Source of the DNA: Patiria pectinifera
Lineage: Eukaryota > Echinodermata > Asteroidea > Valvatida > Asterinidae
DNA length: 64,000 nucleotides
Assembly: GCA_029964075.1 (NCBI GenBank)
Contig: CM057130.1
Coordinates: forward strand, 682,001-746,000
Reading direction: 5' to 3'
The notes beneath the pieces are model-generated. The model was not told the DNA's origin. It saw only the letters and a program-made list of their open reading frames with translations, and did no database searches. Positions 1-11,370 of the stretch are shown here, in pieces (positions within the stretch are counted from its first letter, which is position 1; every line of letters starts with the position of its first letter). The position numbers were made by a program, and so were the translations under genes.

Positions 1-657
1 TCGGTATCGGCTGAGCACCGCATGCATGGTTGTATACACGGTAGCCTCATCAGTAACCTGTACTCTGAAACCAACCACTCGTCCTATTAGCCAATATATA
101 TTCGGCTTTTCCAAAAAGAGAGACTGACAACAACATTCCAAAGGGAAAACGTTCCTTTTGCGCAACTCACAGGCAGATGTGATAAAAGTATAATATTGTC
201 GAATTAGCCGGTTATGCTGTAAAATATGACCGGCGTTTGCATGGTGATAAAGGAAGGATATTAAACTTTATGAAAGATGAAATTGAGCAAGCCGAATATT
301 TTTAAATATTTTCAAATCAGTCATTTTCTTGTTTGACTCCCCTGCAAGGAGAAGCCGGTAGAAAGCCTTGCGAATCGGTATCGGCTGAGCACCGCATGCA
401 TGGTTGTAAACACGGTAGCCTCATCAGTAACCTGTACTCTGAAACCGACCACTCGCATGGCGGTTTGCATCATGTCCTATTAGCCAATATATATTCGGCT
501 TTTCCAAAAAGAGAGACTGACAACAACATTCCAAAGGGAAAACGTTCCTTTTGCGCAACTCACAGGCAGATGTGATAAAAGTATAATATTGTCAAATTAG
601 CCGGTTATGCTGTAAAATATGACCGGCATTTGCATGGTGATAAAGGAAGGATATTAA
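1..657. repeat. Tandem duplication, about 375-bp unit, left copy cut by window edge
   Basis: Bases 1-265 recur at 375-657 in the same orientation with only scattered differences. The right copy carries about 20 extra bases (GCATGGCGGTTTGCATCAT region near 457-476) that are absent on the left. The 110 bases between the copies (266-374) are unique in the window, so the repeat unit probably continues to the left of base 1. I recognise no coding function; the open frame in the right copy is not protein-like. Confidence 0.85.
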
Positions 658-1827
658 AAAAAACATGCTGACATATTATATTTACAGTTATAATTCTTTT
701 TCATTTCTTGAAAAAAAGGTAAAACATACTGGTACTATCTGTGGCGTTGTGCCTCCCCCCACAACGAATGCCCGTGCCATTCCCCCCCCCCCCCGCCCGG
801 CGCTCCCCGTTTAAAATCTTGAAATGAACAAAAACTTGTCATTTGCCTTCAGTCCCCATTAAAAATTGTGTGCACCCATGTGCAGCCCACCCACCGGAGT
901 TAAACCTCACGCCACTGACTGTTAATACCTATGAACAAAAAGTATACTCTCTTTTAACGTCTTCCACCTGGTGTCTTTCGTCAAGGAGGAAAGTATCATT
1001 AACTTATTAATAGGAAAATTGTTTAGGTTCTTGGGAATTTGAATTACATGTTTGACAAAATTTCATTCTTCCCGAGGGATTTGCTCAGCCTTAACGATTT
1101 AGGTGGATTTGTGATCTAAAATCGCTTGTAATTTCATACTTCATGACATCAGAATAACGTCACAGTAATATTGAGGCCGATGTCTCATTCAAAAGTGAAC
1201 AACTTCTATATTGCTAGGAACAGAACTTCATCATAATGTGATGATCACAGTGTGATTTTAGTGTGCTTAGGCTTATCATAAGCTAATGTCCTTTATAAAA
1301 CATTGATTTAGTGTTGACAATAAGAATTTTTATGATGATATCTTTATCAAATCATTTCTCGTAATACTGTATATCAGACAAGAGTTTTGCTAAATTTCCA
1401 TGAGAGTCGTTTTATCTTAAATATGATCTCAATATGATTAAAAGCAAATCTTGAATTTGTTAGTGTCATTTAAGAAAGCAACAAGTTTTATGCAACCTGT
1501 CAATAAAGAAATTTTTGGGAATTTATGATTGTTAATGTTTAACGTGAAGTCAATTACTTTTCAACGGGATAAATAGGGGAAAACAAGGCAGAAGCTTGGG
1601 GGAGTAATTTAAAACAAGATGAAAATAAAAAACACAAATTAACTTCGACCCAGATCAAATCAATACCCTACAGTTTATCTCTTGTTCCTCTGCCAGTTTA
1701 TTGTTTATATAAGAACGGGTGGGGAAAACCTCAAATGCACCGACGAACAAGAAAGAATCCACGACAGTGCTTCAAAAACGGGATATCCATGCAGAACGAG
1801 ATTTTTGCATGTCATCATCTCCACATC
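658..1827. other. Intergenic DNA, no gene seen
   Basis: AT-rich sequence with no convincing open frame on either strand. It includes a 13-base poly-C run at 782-794 next to other C-rich sequence. I see no repeat, RNA gene or splice-bounded exon. Confidence 0.5.
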
Positions 1828-2157
1828 GTAAGTCGACTTGGCAAGATAATTTATCTGGACAAGTCGTCATCTCGACTTCGAGAAGACAACTTGGCGAGAT
1901 AATACATCTGGACAAGTCGTCATCTCGACTTCGGAAAGTCGACTTGACGAGATAATACATCTGGACAAGTCGTCATGTCGACTTATGGAAGACGACTTGG
2001 AGAGATAATGCCTCTGGACAAGTCGTCATGTCGACTTCTGGAAGTCGACTTGGAGAGATAATGCATCTGGACAAGTCGTCATGTCGACTTCTGGAAGTCG
2101 ACTTGGAGAGATAATGCATCTGGACAAGTCGTCAAGTCGACTTCGGTAAGTCGACTC
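1828..2157. repeat. Minisatellite A, 53-bp period, about 6 units
   Basis: The marker GGACAAGTCGTC occurs at 1857, 1910, 1963, 2016, 2069 and 2122, so every spacing is exactly 53 bases. Each unit contains the palindromic core AAGTCGACTT or a close variant, giving regularly spaced GTCGAC sites. Units in the middle are nearly identical and those at the left edge are more diverged. The short open frames on both strands are by-products of the repeat. Confidence 0.95.
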
Positions 2158-2609
2158 ACAATTATGTGATTAAGTCGCCTTACTCTTGGCGATATGTCAA
2201 CATGACGTGATAAATTATCTGAGTAAATATAGAAGTGGATGGCACTCATGGAGCGCCGTACTAAAGAGAGAAATTACAGCAAGTACAGTAAACAAGTGCA
2301 TGCCCGTGGTCGCGCATGAGTTCCCGCCATGCCCCGTGGACAGGTTTTTTTCACAGGAAACAGCCGCGAGACACTTTCTGACGAATTCGGCCGCACTCGG
2401 GTTTCGTTGGGCTTAGACTGGTAACAGGTTTCGTTTTTCCTTTTTCGGTTACCCTTTTTTCGTTTTTGTTTTGGCAAAGAAAATGTTGACTGGTGAAACA
2501 AAATGAAACAGATATGAGTGTGCTGCGTTTATTTACATAATGTTAACTGTATACAAAGGAAAACGATTGATGATTTTGTTTTATACGCATCAAAAGCGGA
2601 ATGCTGTAA

Positions 2610-3500
2610 CTCGATGCGTTGTCTCTTTTTCTGAACACAGAATCAAAAGCGATGTACAGTATAGGGTTTGCTTTTGCTTTTTTTCTTTTTAAAATTAGAA
2701 AACGGTAACTGGCAAAGGGTTTTCTTTTTGTTTTTTCTTTACAAAAATTCAAATGCAAAAACGGGTAAAGGGTTTGCTTTTTCCTTTTTCTTTTGAAAAA
2801 ATCAAAAACGGTGACTGGTAAGGGTTCCTTTTTTTCTTTTTTCTTTCCACAAATTCAAAAGCAAACAAGGGTAAGGGTTTGCTTTTCCTCTTTTTGGTTC
2901 AAAAATTTCAAAACAAAAACTGGTAAAAGGGTTGGCTTTTTCTTTTTTCTTTTCAAAAATTCAAAAACGGAAATTGGTAAAGGATTGGCTTTTTCTTTTT
3001 CTTTTCAAAAATCCAAAAACGGAAATTGGTTAAGGGTTTGCTTTTTCATTTTTCTGTTCAAAAATCCATAACCAAAAATTGGAAAAGGGTTTGCTTTTTC
3101 ATTCTTCTGTTCAAAAATTCAAAACCAAAAATTTAAAAAGGGTTTGCTTTTTCATTTTTCTCTTCAAAAATTCAAAACCAAAAATTGGAAAAGGGTTTGC
3201 TTTTTCATTTTTTTGTTCAAAAATCCAAAACCAAAATTTGGAAAAGGGTTTGCTTTTTCATTTTTCTGTTCAAAAATCCAAAACCAAAAATTGGAAAAGG
3301 GTTTGCTTTTTCATTTTTCTGTTTACAATTTTAAAAATGGTAAAAGGTACAACACTTTTGTTTTTCTGTTTTCGTTTTTTAGACGCATAAACGGAAACTG
3401 GTAAACGATTTCCTTTTTCTGTTTCTTTACCAAGATGGTAATAGGGTAAACGGTAAAGGGTTCGTTTTTTATTTTTATTTTGACAATTTTCAAACGGTAA
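2610..3500. repeat. Minisatellite B, 53-bp period, 13 or more units, T-rich
   Basis: The marker GGGTTTGCTTTTTC or a variant begins at 2664, 2717, 2770, 2822, 2875, 2929, 2981, 3034, 3087, 3140, 3193, 3246 and 3299, spacings of 52-54 bases. Units fade into degenerate copies on both sides. The array gives long overlapping open frames rich in Phe, Ser and Lys in all registers. These are repeat artefacts, not genes. It lies about 450 bp from minisatellite A, has the same period and shares no obvious sequence with it. Confidence 0.93.
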
Positions 3501-3528
3501 CTGATTGGACGGTATGTACACGGACCCA

Positions 3529-3974
3529 AATATTGTTACACTGACCTGTTTAAAGTTTTGTGTTCATGTATGCTGGAAACCCCCCCCCCCAAAAAAAAAT
3601 GCTGTTTCTGTAGTCTGGTTCCTTGACCCCTACATGTACTTCAGACAGAACCGAACCATTTATAGATGTCGGGGCATTGTCAGGTCAGGGAACCACCCTA
3701 GCTGGCCTGCACCCGTTCAGGAATGTAACCGATTGCAAAGCAAAACTAATTTTGGTAAATTGGGGGCAGGATTTGAAAAAGTCAGTTTTTTCCACCGATA
3801 GTCTTCCAACCACTGTTAAAAATTGATACAAAAATTCCACTCTACTTGACAATGACAGCTCACCAGGTGCCATGATTTCACAACATGCTTGAGACTTAGT
3901 TTACAGTCAGGTATTTCATACAAATTGGTAGGTTTTGTTTTGTGATGTTTGCAAATGTTGTGTTTTACCTTTAA
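3529..3974 (+). mobile_element. TTAA-type MITE (family T), 5'-truncated copy
   Basis: This copy matches the full copy at 49292-49825 over most of its length. It includes the stretches that read CAAATATTGTTACACTGAC, CTAGCTGGCCTGCACCCGTT and CCAGGTGCCATGATTT, and ends with CCTTTAA. The 5' terminal part is missing. An 11-base C run (3580-3590) followed by A9 interrupts the match. It is non-autonomous, with no transposase frame. Confidence 0.8.
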
Positions 3975-4684
3975 CTGCTTCAAAAACTCATGCACACGTC
4001 TCATTCTAATTCCTAGACCCAAGTACATACAGCATCAAATCTTAATCCAGCATCCATCGTAATCATCATTAAAAATTAGACCATAGCCCATGGCAAGATC
4101 ACAACCCTAATCTTTCCCTGTCGCTCCGCATCCCTCTAAGTCACTACCCCCCCCCCCCCCAACCGAACTCTCCCACAAGAACTGATCAAATTACCACGCA
4201 ACTCTCTTAGGAGAGCTACTACCGCACTACCAATGACTCACATACACATTGACTGAATACAAAACTACAAGTTACCAACAAACTTCAGTCCCGTGTTACA
4301 ATTCTGAGAAGTCACCATATTTTCAAGGGAGTTTGAAAATCAAACCAGCCTAAAAATCGATTTGGTTTGTCATCCCTGGCGAAGGCCTACGGGTATACTG
4401 TGCTTTGGAATAATTGACACAGTTTGGACTGGCAGATTTTCGCCAGTTTGGACGGTATAGAAACAAAGAACGTACGGCCCCGTTTGCAATTCCCCCCAGC
4501 CCTGATTTCTCACGGGTCAGTGAGATTCAATTGAGGATTTACGTGCCGTGAGCTGGAAACCTCAATACGCAAGCTTCCAGAATAAATCGACTCCGCACAT
4601 CTGTAGAGCTGCACTTTTGAAATATTGTTTCAAATAGCACACATACACTCGCAAACAATTAAAGACAGAATGAAATATGATCTA

Positions 4685-5159
4685 CAGCCTGTCTAAAAAA
4701 AAATGGTACGATAAAAAAAGATTATGTTCAATATTAAATCTCAACATAAGTAAGTCGTTTTGAGCATCACATTACAGAAAAAAAGACCAGGCTTTCCAAT
4801 ACTTTTTGTTTCATCTCATTTGCTTTTCTCAATCCAGAGATAACTCCAGTTTACTGCGGAACACAAAAATCGAGTTTGTTTCTTTTGCCAAGTTGCAATC
4901 TTTTGTGAGCTTCAAGACAGCATGGCACAGTACTCGAAACAACTCTGCCCATGCATAAAAGTGGCACAAAATCGATTTTGGTGTATCGCACTAAATTGAT
5001 TATATCTCTGAATTAACAAAAGCAAATAAGATCAAACAAACACTATTGGAAAGCCCAGTCTTTGTTCTTTAATATTATGCCAAGTAAGAATGACTTATTT
5101 TGAAATTTAATATTTAACAAATTTTTTTCTGATTGTACCATTTTTTTGTAGACAGGCTG
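4685..5159. mobile_element. Long-TIR DNA transposon flanked by TA
   Basis: The two ends are inverted copies of each other over roughly 170 bases, beginning CAGCCTGTCTA and ending in its complement. The outermost bases sit between TA dinucleotides (4683-4684 and 5160-5161), as expected for Tc1/mariner-type insertion. The interior of about 130 bases has no transposase. The arms have diverged moderately, so this is an old non-autonomous copy. Assignment to Tc1/mariner rests only on the TA target site. Confidence 0.75.
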
Positions 5160-5522
5160 TAGTGTATCAATCTCAATTCGATATCAATTATTGATATGAT
5201 TTAGCGTATCAATCTCATGAAATTTAGCAAAGAATTAAATCCAAACAGATCCTCAATATCGTTAACTTCCAAGAGGTACAAGCCCACATAATTTGACAGT
5301 AACGTTCGTCTACAACCGCACTTGTCTTTGCACATAAAAGTATTCCGAAATCCACACTTATTGTTCTCAATATTGCAATATATATCCAGTGACGTAACTT
5401 CCATATTATGGTTAGTCCCTGATCAGATACATAACTCATGAACAAATTTGGTAAAAACTCAATCTTGGCAAACCAAGGAGAATAACAGTTTCACAGACAA
5501 TCACAGAAATCAGGCAACCAAC

Positions 5523-5647
5523 CTTAACGTCCTCAGTTTTGATACCGCTGTGTCTCATGGACAAACCATGCATGATGCAGCAGATATCCAAACACGTTGA
5601 GCTCATGAAGTCAACCACAAAGTCTAACAAAGTCACCCAAATCTCAG
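5523..5647 (-). CDS. Predicted internal exon, possible histone-fold protein (TAF-like)
   Basis: On the minus strand a polypyrimidine tract ending TATTTTAG precedes this 125-base open segment, and it ends at a donor AAG|GTTGGT. It encodes 41 residues after two bases completing a split codon. They begin EIWVTLLDFVVDFM and end RHSGIKTEDVK. A hydrophobic helix of the form LLDFVVDF, followed by an R-x-x-G-[IV]-x-x-ED-[VI] motif, resembles helices 2-3 of histone-fold subunits such as TAF13, TAF12 or CENP-S. That resemblance is from memory and is weak. The acidic exon at 7208-7288 could be its first exon, but the phases do not join directly, so at least one exon between them is unseen. Later exons are not found and may lie outside the window. 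Confidence 0.4.
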
Positions 5648-5873
5648 CTAAAATACAGATCCCTTGCTAATATGCAGGACCGAGAGTGGTTTGAGCACTG
5701 ACTTAACTCTCCAACATAGTTTCTTGTCATTTAGTAATCAAAAGAATTCAAAATTTCACAGGGAAAGTGAGTGCCGTCTATCTCCTTTGACTGTTTGGTT
5801 CAATCTGACAAACCAGAATTGGAAAAAGTGCCCAAGGTGACTAAATATCATAACTATAACCCTATAAAGACAA

Positions 5874-5960
5874 AAACAGAGTCACTTTCACCTGCCTTCA
5901 GTTTGCCATGTTAATTTAATTAACATGACAAACTGAAGCCAGGTGAAAATGACTCTATTT
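5874..5960. repeat. Near-perfect 87-bp hairpin
   Basis: Arms of about 40 bases (AGAGTCACTTTCACCTG and CAGGTGAAAATGACTCT at the outer ends) meet at a TTAATTTAATTAA centre with almost no loop. Only a few mismatches break the pairing. It may be a small fold-back MITE. The lack of a loop argues against a typical microRNA precursor. Confidence 0.85.
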
Positions 5961-7207
5961 AGAACCTACAAAGGAGTAACAATTTATTTGATGAACGATC
6001 TTTGATCGTAGGGAAGTAGACAAAATAATCCAACTTCCGGGGACTAGCAGAGTATGTCTTAACCAAGGAACTTTGCATCCATTATGATACATTAATTGTA
6101 CATTATACACCTGCTTGATAGATTGGTTCCTGTTATTGATAGAAACAGGTGTTAATTGCTTAATAAGCCAATTGCTGGCTGCCAGTCCATCCAATTAGAG
6201 TTATGTTGACAGGTAAAGATAAGCACAAATGATATGGTACCGGTACCTCTCTCCATGGAGCTATAAAAAGTACTCTGAGCTCTATGCTCTCTCTGCTTCT
6301 GTTTGTATTATGATAAATCAATGGTAAATTAAACATGCATTCATCATTGGGCCCATGAGTGGCATTAATATCAAATTAAACTACATTTTGTAAATTATTC
6401 CATTAAGTTTGTACATACATGTACAACATTTGCAAATTTCATGTACATGTACCTATATGAAACAACTTCTGCAGTCAAACCCATGACGGTACTTTAATAG
6501 GTGGGAGAAATCGGAGATTTCAAAATCCAGTTATCCTATTTTTTTTCAAACCGAATAACAGTTTTCTGATTTTACCAGAAGTTCCCATCCAGCTCACGCC
6601 AACAAATAGTTGCAAGTGAGGTACCGCATGCAATGCCCTCCCAACGACTGGGTTTATAAGTTAGTTCTCAGGATTCAATGATTTTCCAAAATCGATACCG
6701 AATAGTGGCGTTCAACCCAATTTATAAAAAATCCGGATTTAAATCCCACCACTAGTGAAAGTACTAGTGAATATCAAAAACTAGTGGAACATATTTGCCT
6801 CTGTACTTGAATGTCCCACAAAATATATCAGCCAAAATGGGTCACTTTACCAGCAACAACATCTGAAGGGAGTACATGTACATACCTGGTATTTAGAGTA
6901 GAATTATACACAGAATAAACATAACAAGCCTATACATGAACAGTCCTATATGACCCTAGAATGCCCTTGGGCACACTTATAACTCCCAGTCATTCAGGAC
7001 CATGTTCCTATTTGAAAGACAGACATAAATACAAGTTCTAGTATATTTATGTACATGTACATGTGTTGTAGGTACCGGTACACTGTACACTTGACTAAGG
7101 GCACAACACAATACACATGTATATCTCTCCATTCCATCATGGAACTAGAATAGGGACAGCTCCATGACTTCCTCCATGCTATGACAGAATCAATTATTCC
7201 AACTTAC
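5961..7207. other. Possible intron or intergenic DNA
   Basis: If the exons at 7208-7288 and 5523-5647 belong together, this is intronic and should hide a short exon of length 3n+1, which I could not find. The palindrome GGTACCGGTACC lies at 6236-6247, and TACATGTA-type octamers are frequent. Confidence 0.35.
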
Positions 7208-7288
7208 AATCTGCTGGACATCCCCAGTTGGATGATCGTCCCCATCGTCAATGTCAAAGTTTTCATTGTTTTCATTGGCATCTATCAT
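7208..7288 (-). CDS. Predicted first coding exon, acidic N-terminus
   Basis: On the minus strand an ATG at 7288 opens 27 codons ending exactly at a near-consensus donor, ATT|GTAAGT, in phase 0. The peptide starts MIDANENNENFDIDDGDD and is strongly acidic, with 10 Asp/Glu residues and no basic residue. Codons are mixed, with no low-complexity DNA behind the acidity. An acidic N-terminal exon is common in nuclear proteins, including some TFIID subunits, but I do not identify the family. Its transcript would run left, toward the histone-fold-like exon at 5523-5647. Confidence 0.45.
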
Positions 7289-9076
7289 TTTGCCGCATGT
7301 GTCTGGTATTCATAAAAGTTTCAAACAGATCAAAACAGTGCTGCTGACACAGCAGTTGGTGCAACGAATCACAAAAACAGTCAGCGACAGTACAAGTGAA
7401 CCTGCACAAATCACAGTACTGTTATGGCACGTAACAAAAGCATGCACGCCGTTGCACAAACACAAAAAGCCTACACTGTGCCTCTACTGCCTGTTTTTCC
7501 CCCCACATGAAACTGGCATTCTTTTTTTCTAAACAACCTTGGACAAAATGGAAAGGTTTTATTGAAAGTTTGTCACTTTGAAGCTGGTAATATGTGTACC
7601 GGTAGGTGGGGTTTTTTGGGGTCTATTGTGAGCCCTGGGCAAAGGCAGGGTTAGACCCTTTATCATGTTCATGCCAAAGGAACTATACTTGACAGATGAT
7701 CACCGATCACTGAATACAATGTGCAGGGGCGTAGCAAAGGGTGGTGGGGGTGGGGGTTGGGGAGATGGGGGGGGGTTAAGGGGGCAGGGGTGGTTCAGGT
7801 GGCTGAGAGATCTCATTCTCTTTTGCTACATGTATAAATAACAGAGCCGTAAGGAGTACAGGATGTATACAAGTCCAAATTCAACTTCAGCTCCATTTAC
7901 TAGTTTTGGCCTAGCATGGAGATAGTTTACTTGGAAATGCCTCGGACCCAAAATTACCACCCCCCTCCCCCCCCCCCACTCCCAGCTTGGGCCGTCAATG
8001 CCAGACTAAAAACCTGTTAAAATTGCTGAAGTCAAGTCCATCACATCTCCTTCATACATCTGATGCATTCAAGCACAAGAAGCAACACAAGACCCACTAA
8101 ACTTGGCAAACTATTTCTGTAATACGGTACCATGGAGATGACTTCTCTAAACCATCCTACTGTAGAAACATAGTTTAACTGCTGAAGGCCAGGAATCCTT
8201 AGCTTTCGCAATGCATGAGTGCAGCTCTTCAATAAAACCCACAGCTGACAGTTCACTACCAAAGGGGTACCCTTAATGTTGAAGGGTAGAGATTCATCAA
8301 TATCTACAGATCATTTTCAAAACATACAATTAATTTTTAAAGCAACATTTGTATGTTTACATTAGTAAAAATGAAAACAGAAATACAAACATTGCAAATG
8401 TACAAGAATCACATTTGTGATATTTTTAGATTGTTGATCCTTCAACAGCTTAGCCTAATAATATGACTTCCAGTTTACATGATGGAAATCATCGGGCGTC
8501 GGTGCTAGGGCGCAGTGCAGTTACTCGTAAAGGCCCTTCAACCATTAGCCATACTAAGCCTCTCCCATCTCCTCTGGGGCCACTGCGATGGATTTACAGT
8601 GGATTTGTTTTCCTTCTGGCGTACACCGCCATGCCGATAAGAAGACATGTGCGGAGTGGGGGGATGTTTTCTCAGACTCCAGCCTCTCGGGCTAATTTGG
8701 AAGGATGATCTTCCAGGAGAGCGACTCACACGCATGAGAGGTTTTGGAGTTAGAGCAGAGGCTTCAAAGAGCAATGGGTATGCCAGATACGTGAGTCTCG
8801 GAGTGTTGAGTCTGATGTAGGAGGCATAATTGCCATTGACCATCGACCCATTCAAGGGTTACGCTGCATGAAGTGTCATTATGAAAAATGCCCATCATAT
8901 TAATAATGTTACAGTCTTACTGCTCCATGATTTGAAGTTAAATTTCACGGATAGATTTATGGGTAACTTTGAATCCAGGGAATGACTGTTTTTCTATAAT
9001 GGGTTGTTCGCATACAAGATAGTATACGTACACATCCTGTCAGACGTTAAACAAACATTGAACGGCACAGCTCAAC
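7289..9076. other. Intergenic DNA with unassigned open frames near 8.5 kb
   Basis: Mostly low-information sequence. It includes a G-rich patch at 7740-7790 and an 11-base C run at 7967-7977. At 8463-8855 both strands are open for 80-105 codons in a locally GC-richer block. Neither translation shows a motif I recognise and neither has convincing splice signals, so I do not call a gene; it may be transposon-derived. Confidence 0.4.
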
Positions 9077-9508
9077 TTAAACCCTAACTCCCTAGGCCTT
9101 TTTTCTAGGATGTAGCCTCAATTAATCCTGCAAAATCCTCCAATTGGCCTCATGGAAAAATAAAGCCTCAATCCTGCAAATTCCTCCATTATTTCTTGAA
9201 TATGGTCTTTGGAGGGGTGACCACTGCCTGAATCCTGCAAAATCATGCGGCAGTGACTGTCAATATGTTGAGGGTTGGCCAGTGGCATCCTGGAGCAGTA
9301 GGCTATATACTTCTAAGGAGGATTTCAAGCATAATCCAGGCCTATATTTCTGCATGGCTGAGCAAAAACAACACAAGGTCCGGCCCAAGACCTTGACAAA
9401 GTGCATCCTACAAATTCAGTTAAGCAGTTTTGCCATATAACCTCAATCCTCCAAATTCCTCCACTTTGGCAAAGGGGATTTTGAAGGATTCAGGGCGGTT
9501 AGGGTTAA
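9077..9508 (-). mobile_element. MITE with telomere-like ends (family C), TTAA to TTAA
   Basis: The element begins TTAAACCCTAACTCC and ends GGCGGTTAGGGTTAA, so its inverted ends look like telomeric repeat units. Both ends carry TTAA, compatible with a TTAA-targeting transposon. The interior is rich in AATCCTCC and AATCCTGC blocks and contains CACAAGGTCCGGCCCAAGAC. The same interior occurs in opposite orientation in the copy at 52974-53363. Orientation here is set arbitrarily relative to that copy. No coding capacity is seen. Confidence 0.8.
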
Positions 9509-10310
9509 TGTGCCAAAATGCCAGAAGCACATTTTAATGAATTACTACATTGAAAGTTCAAATCAAAGCACTGTTTAACAAACATACATGTAGTGGTTAC
9601 TTTTTTTTTCTAATTTAATAGCTTGGTAAGCAAATACGCATCTATAGTGCACTGTCCTGTTCGTTCAAATTAACACACTTGTATGACATGTTCTATGTTC
9701 AGGCGTCTGGAGTTTCAGCTGTTCCAGTAAACAGCACAAACTGTCCATCTCACTCGGTTTTGACAACTTAAGTGGATGCATTTGAGTTGTCTACAGCATC
9801 TGTATTGAATTAAATGTTGGACATTTACATGGATGGATTGCCTTGCATGTTTTACAGGCTGGCTATTGCTTAAAGTGCCCTTCAAGTCAATGGGCTATAA
9901 AGCAAGCATTTCAAATGATTATTGCCGCATGCTACAACTTGCTGAGAACGCTAACTGCTTTTTGCAAGAGCAAAGCACCTCTATATGATTCCTAATTACC
10001 AGACAGATCCCATCATATGTAAAATGGCTGTCAGTTAACATGTCTATGTCCAATTTGAAAGTACATGGAAGAGCATCTTTGGTAAATGCTATTCATTTCC
10101 TTCATTTTTTTAAAACACTAAATATATTTTTTCTAGTCTTCTCTGAACACCAGACACACTCTCTTGGGGAACTACACTGTAAAAGTTCCTTCAGGGAACA
10201 TGCACTGCACATTTACTCCAGACAATTTTTGGTCAGGAAACCAGACTCTAAATGTTCATCAGGTCTTCATTTGCAGGGTAGAAAAACTAAGAATATGTGC
10301 TATGTGCACA

Positions 10311-10500
10311 AGTACCTTCCAACGTTAAGAAAGGGAGAGTTGGGGGAGATTATGGGAGGGACATTCAAACACGTCTCTGATGACTTTTGATGCTCATGTG
10401 AAGAAACTTGGCTTTGTGCACATTCAGAATAGAATAAGTAACGCATACTTCGCGCTATAGGCGTGCAAACCAGCACGCATACACAGTGTGTACTATCCAC
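10311..10500 (+). repeat. Dispersed repeat family D, copy 1
   Basis: About 185 bases match, in reverse orientation, 57262-57442 inside ACTR3 intron 11. Shared blocks include AAGAAAGGGAGAGTTGGGGG, GACATTCAAA, CATATTCAGAAT-like sequence and TACTTCGCRCTATA. I see no ends, target duplication or coding frame, so the class of element is unknown. Confidence 0.7.
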
Positions 10501-11187
10501 TTGTCTCTCGAAAAATGTAAAATAAGCGCCTTCTGCACACAGAGCCCATACAAAGTAATTTATTGCCAAAGAGTTTTATGACATAATGGTGTAACAACAA
10601 ACACTATGCATGTAAAAAGAAGCAATAATGTTACTTCAACTATGACGATTCTGCATAATTTGTACTGGTTGGGTATGAATAAAAGTATACACGTATCTGA
10701 ATAATGTATTATTTGCCTACCTCCTGAGTTAATTACTGGTACATAACAGACTTCAGGACTCAGACGAACAATTCCCAAATAAAATTCCAGATGGATGGGA
10801 AGGGATAATGAATGTTAGCGTGATGAAGTGAAGCTGAATGGGTTAAGCACGGGTGGGCACGTCATGACAAGGTAGGGGGCGGGGGGTAGTGGAGGCAAGA
10901 GGACTGAAGAATCGCAGGCTTTCTTTCTTACCATTTCGTCACTCTCCTTTTCCTTATGTGCCCCCTCCTGTATGTGGACATTGGTACCCTGAGCGAAAGA
11001 GCCACACTACATTTAGAAAAAAAATAGACACACGGCACAAACCGACAACAAGCACATATACAGTAATACAATGTACACATGCACTACCAATGTTTAAACT
11101 AAAGTCAGCTACATACATGTAGTTTAATTTAACAGTAACATAAACCATAAATTATAATCGCATGACACTATCTCTTTTTTTTAGTAA

Positions 11188-11370
11188 CAAAAGTGGCAAC
11201 AAAATGGTTGTTTTCTCATAATCATGTTGGGTTTTTTTCTTTTGGATTTTCAGTAAAAGTTAGGCCTAAATTTATATTAGAAAGTGGCAACAAAATGATT
11301 GCTTTCTCATTATGGTTTTGTTTTTTTTTCTTTTGGATTTTCAGCAATTTTTTTTTTTTACAATAGAAAG
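11188..11370 (+). repeat. Direct repeat, two units about 91 bp apart
   Basis: AAAGTGGCAACAAAATG followed by a T-rich block ending CTTTTGGATTTTCAG occurs at 11190 and again at 11281. A TAGGCCTA octamer at 11261-11268 separates them. This is a local tandem duplication in non-coding DNA. Confidence 0.8.

Noticed and set aside
2793..3404. Overlapping 80-103 codon open frames rich in Phe, Ser and Lys
   Set aside because: They are translations of the 53-bp minisatellite in several registers; the peptides simply follow the DNA period.
8538..8855. A 105-codon minus-strand frame
   Set aside because: It overlaps a plus-strand frame of similar size and has no recognised motif, splice signals or conserved context.
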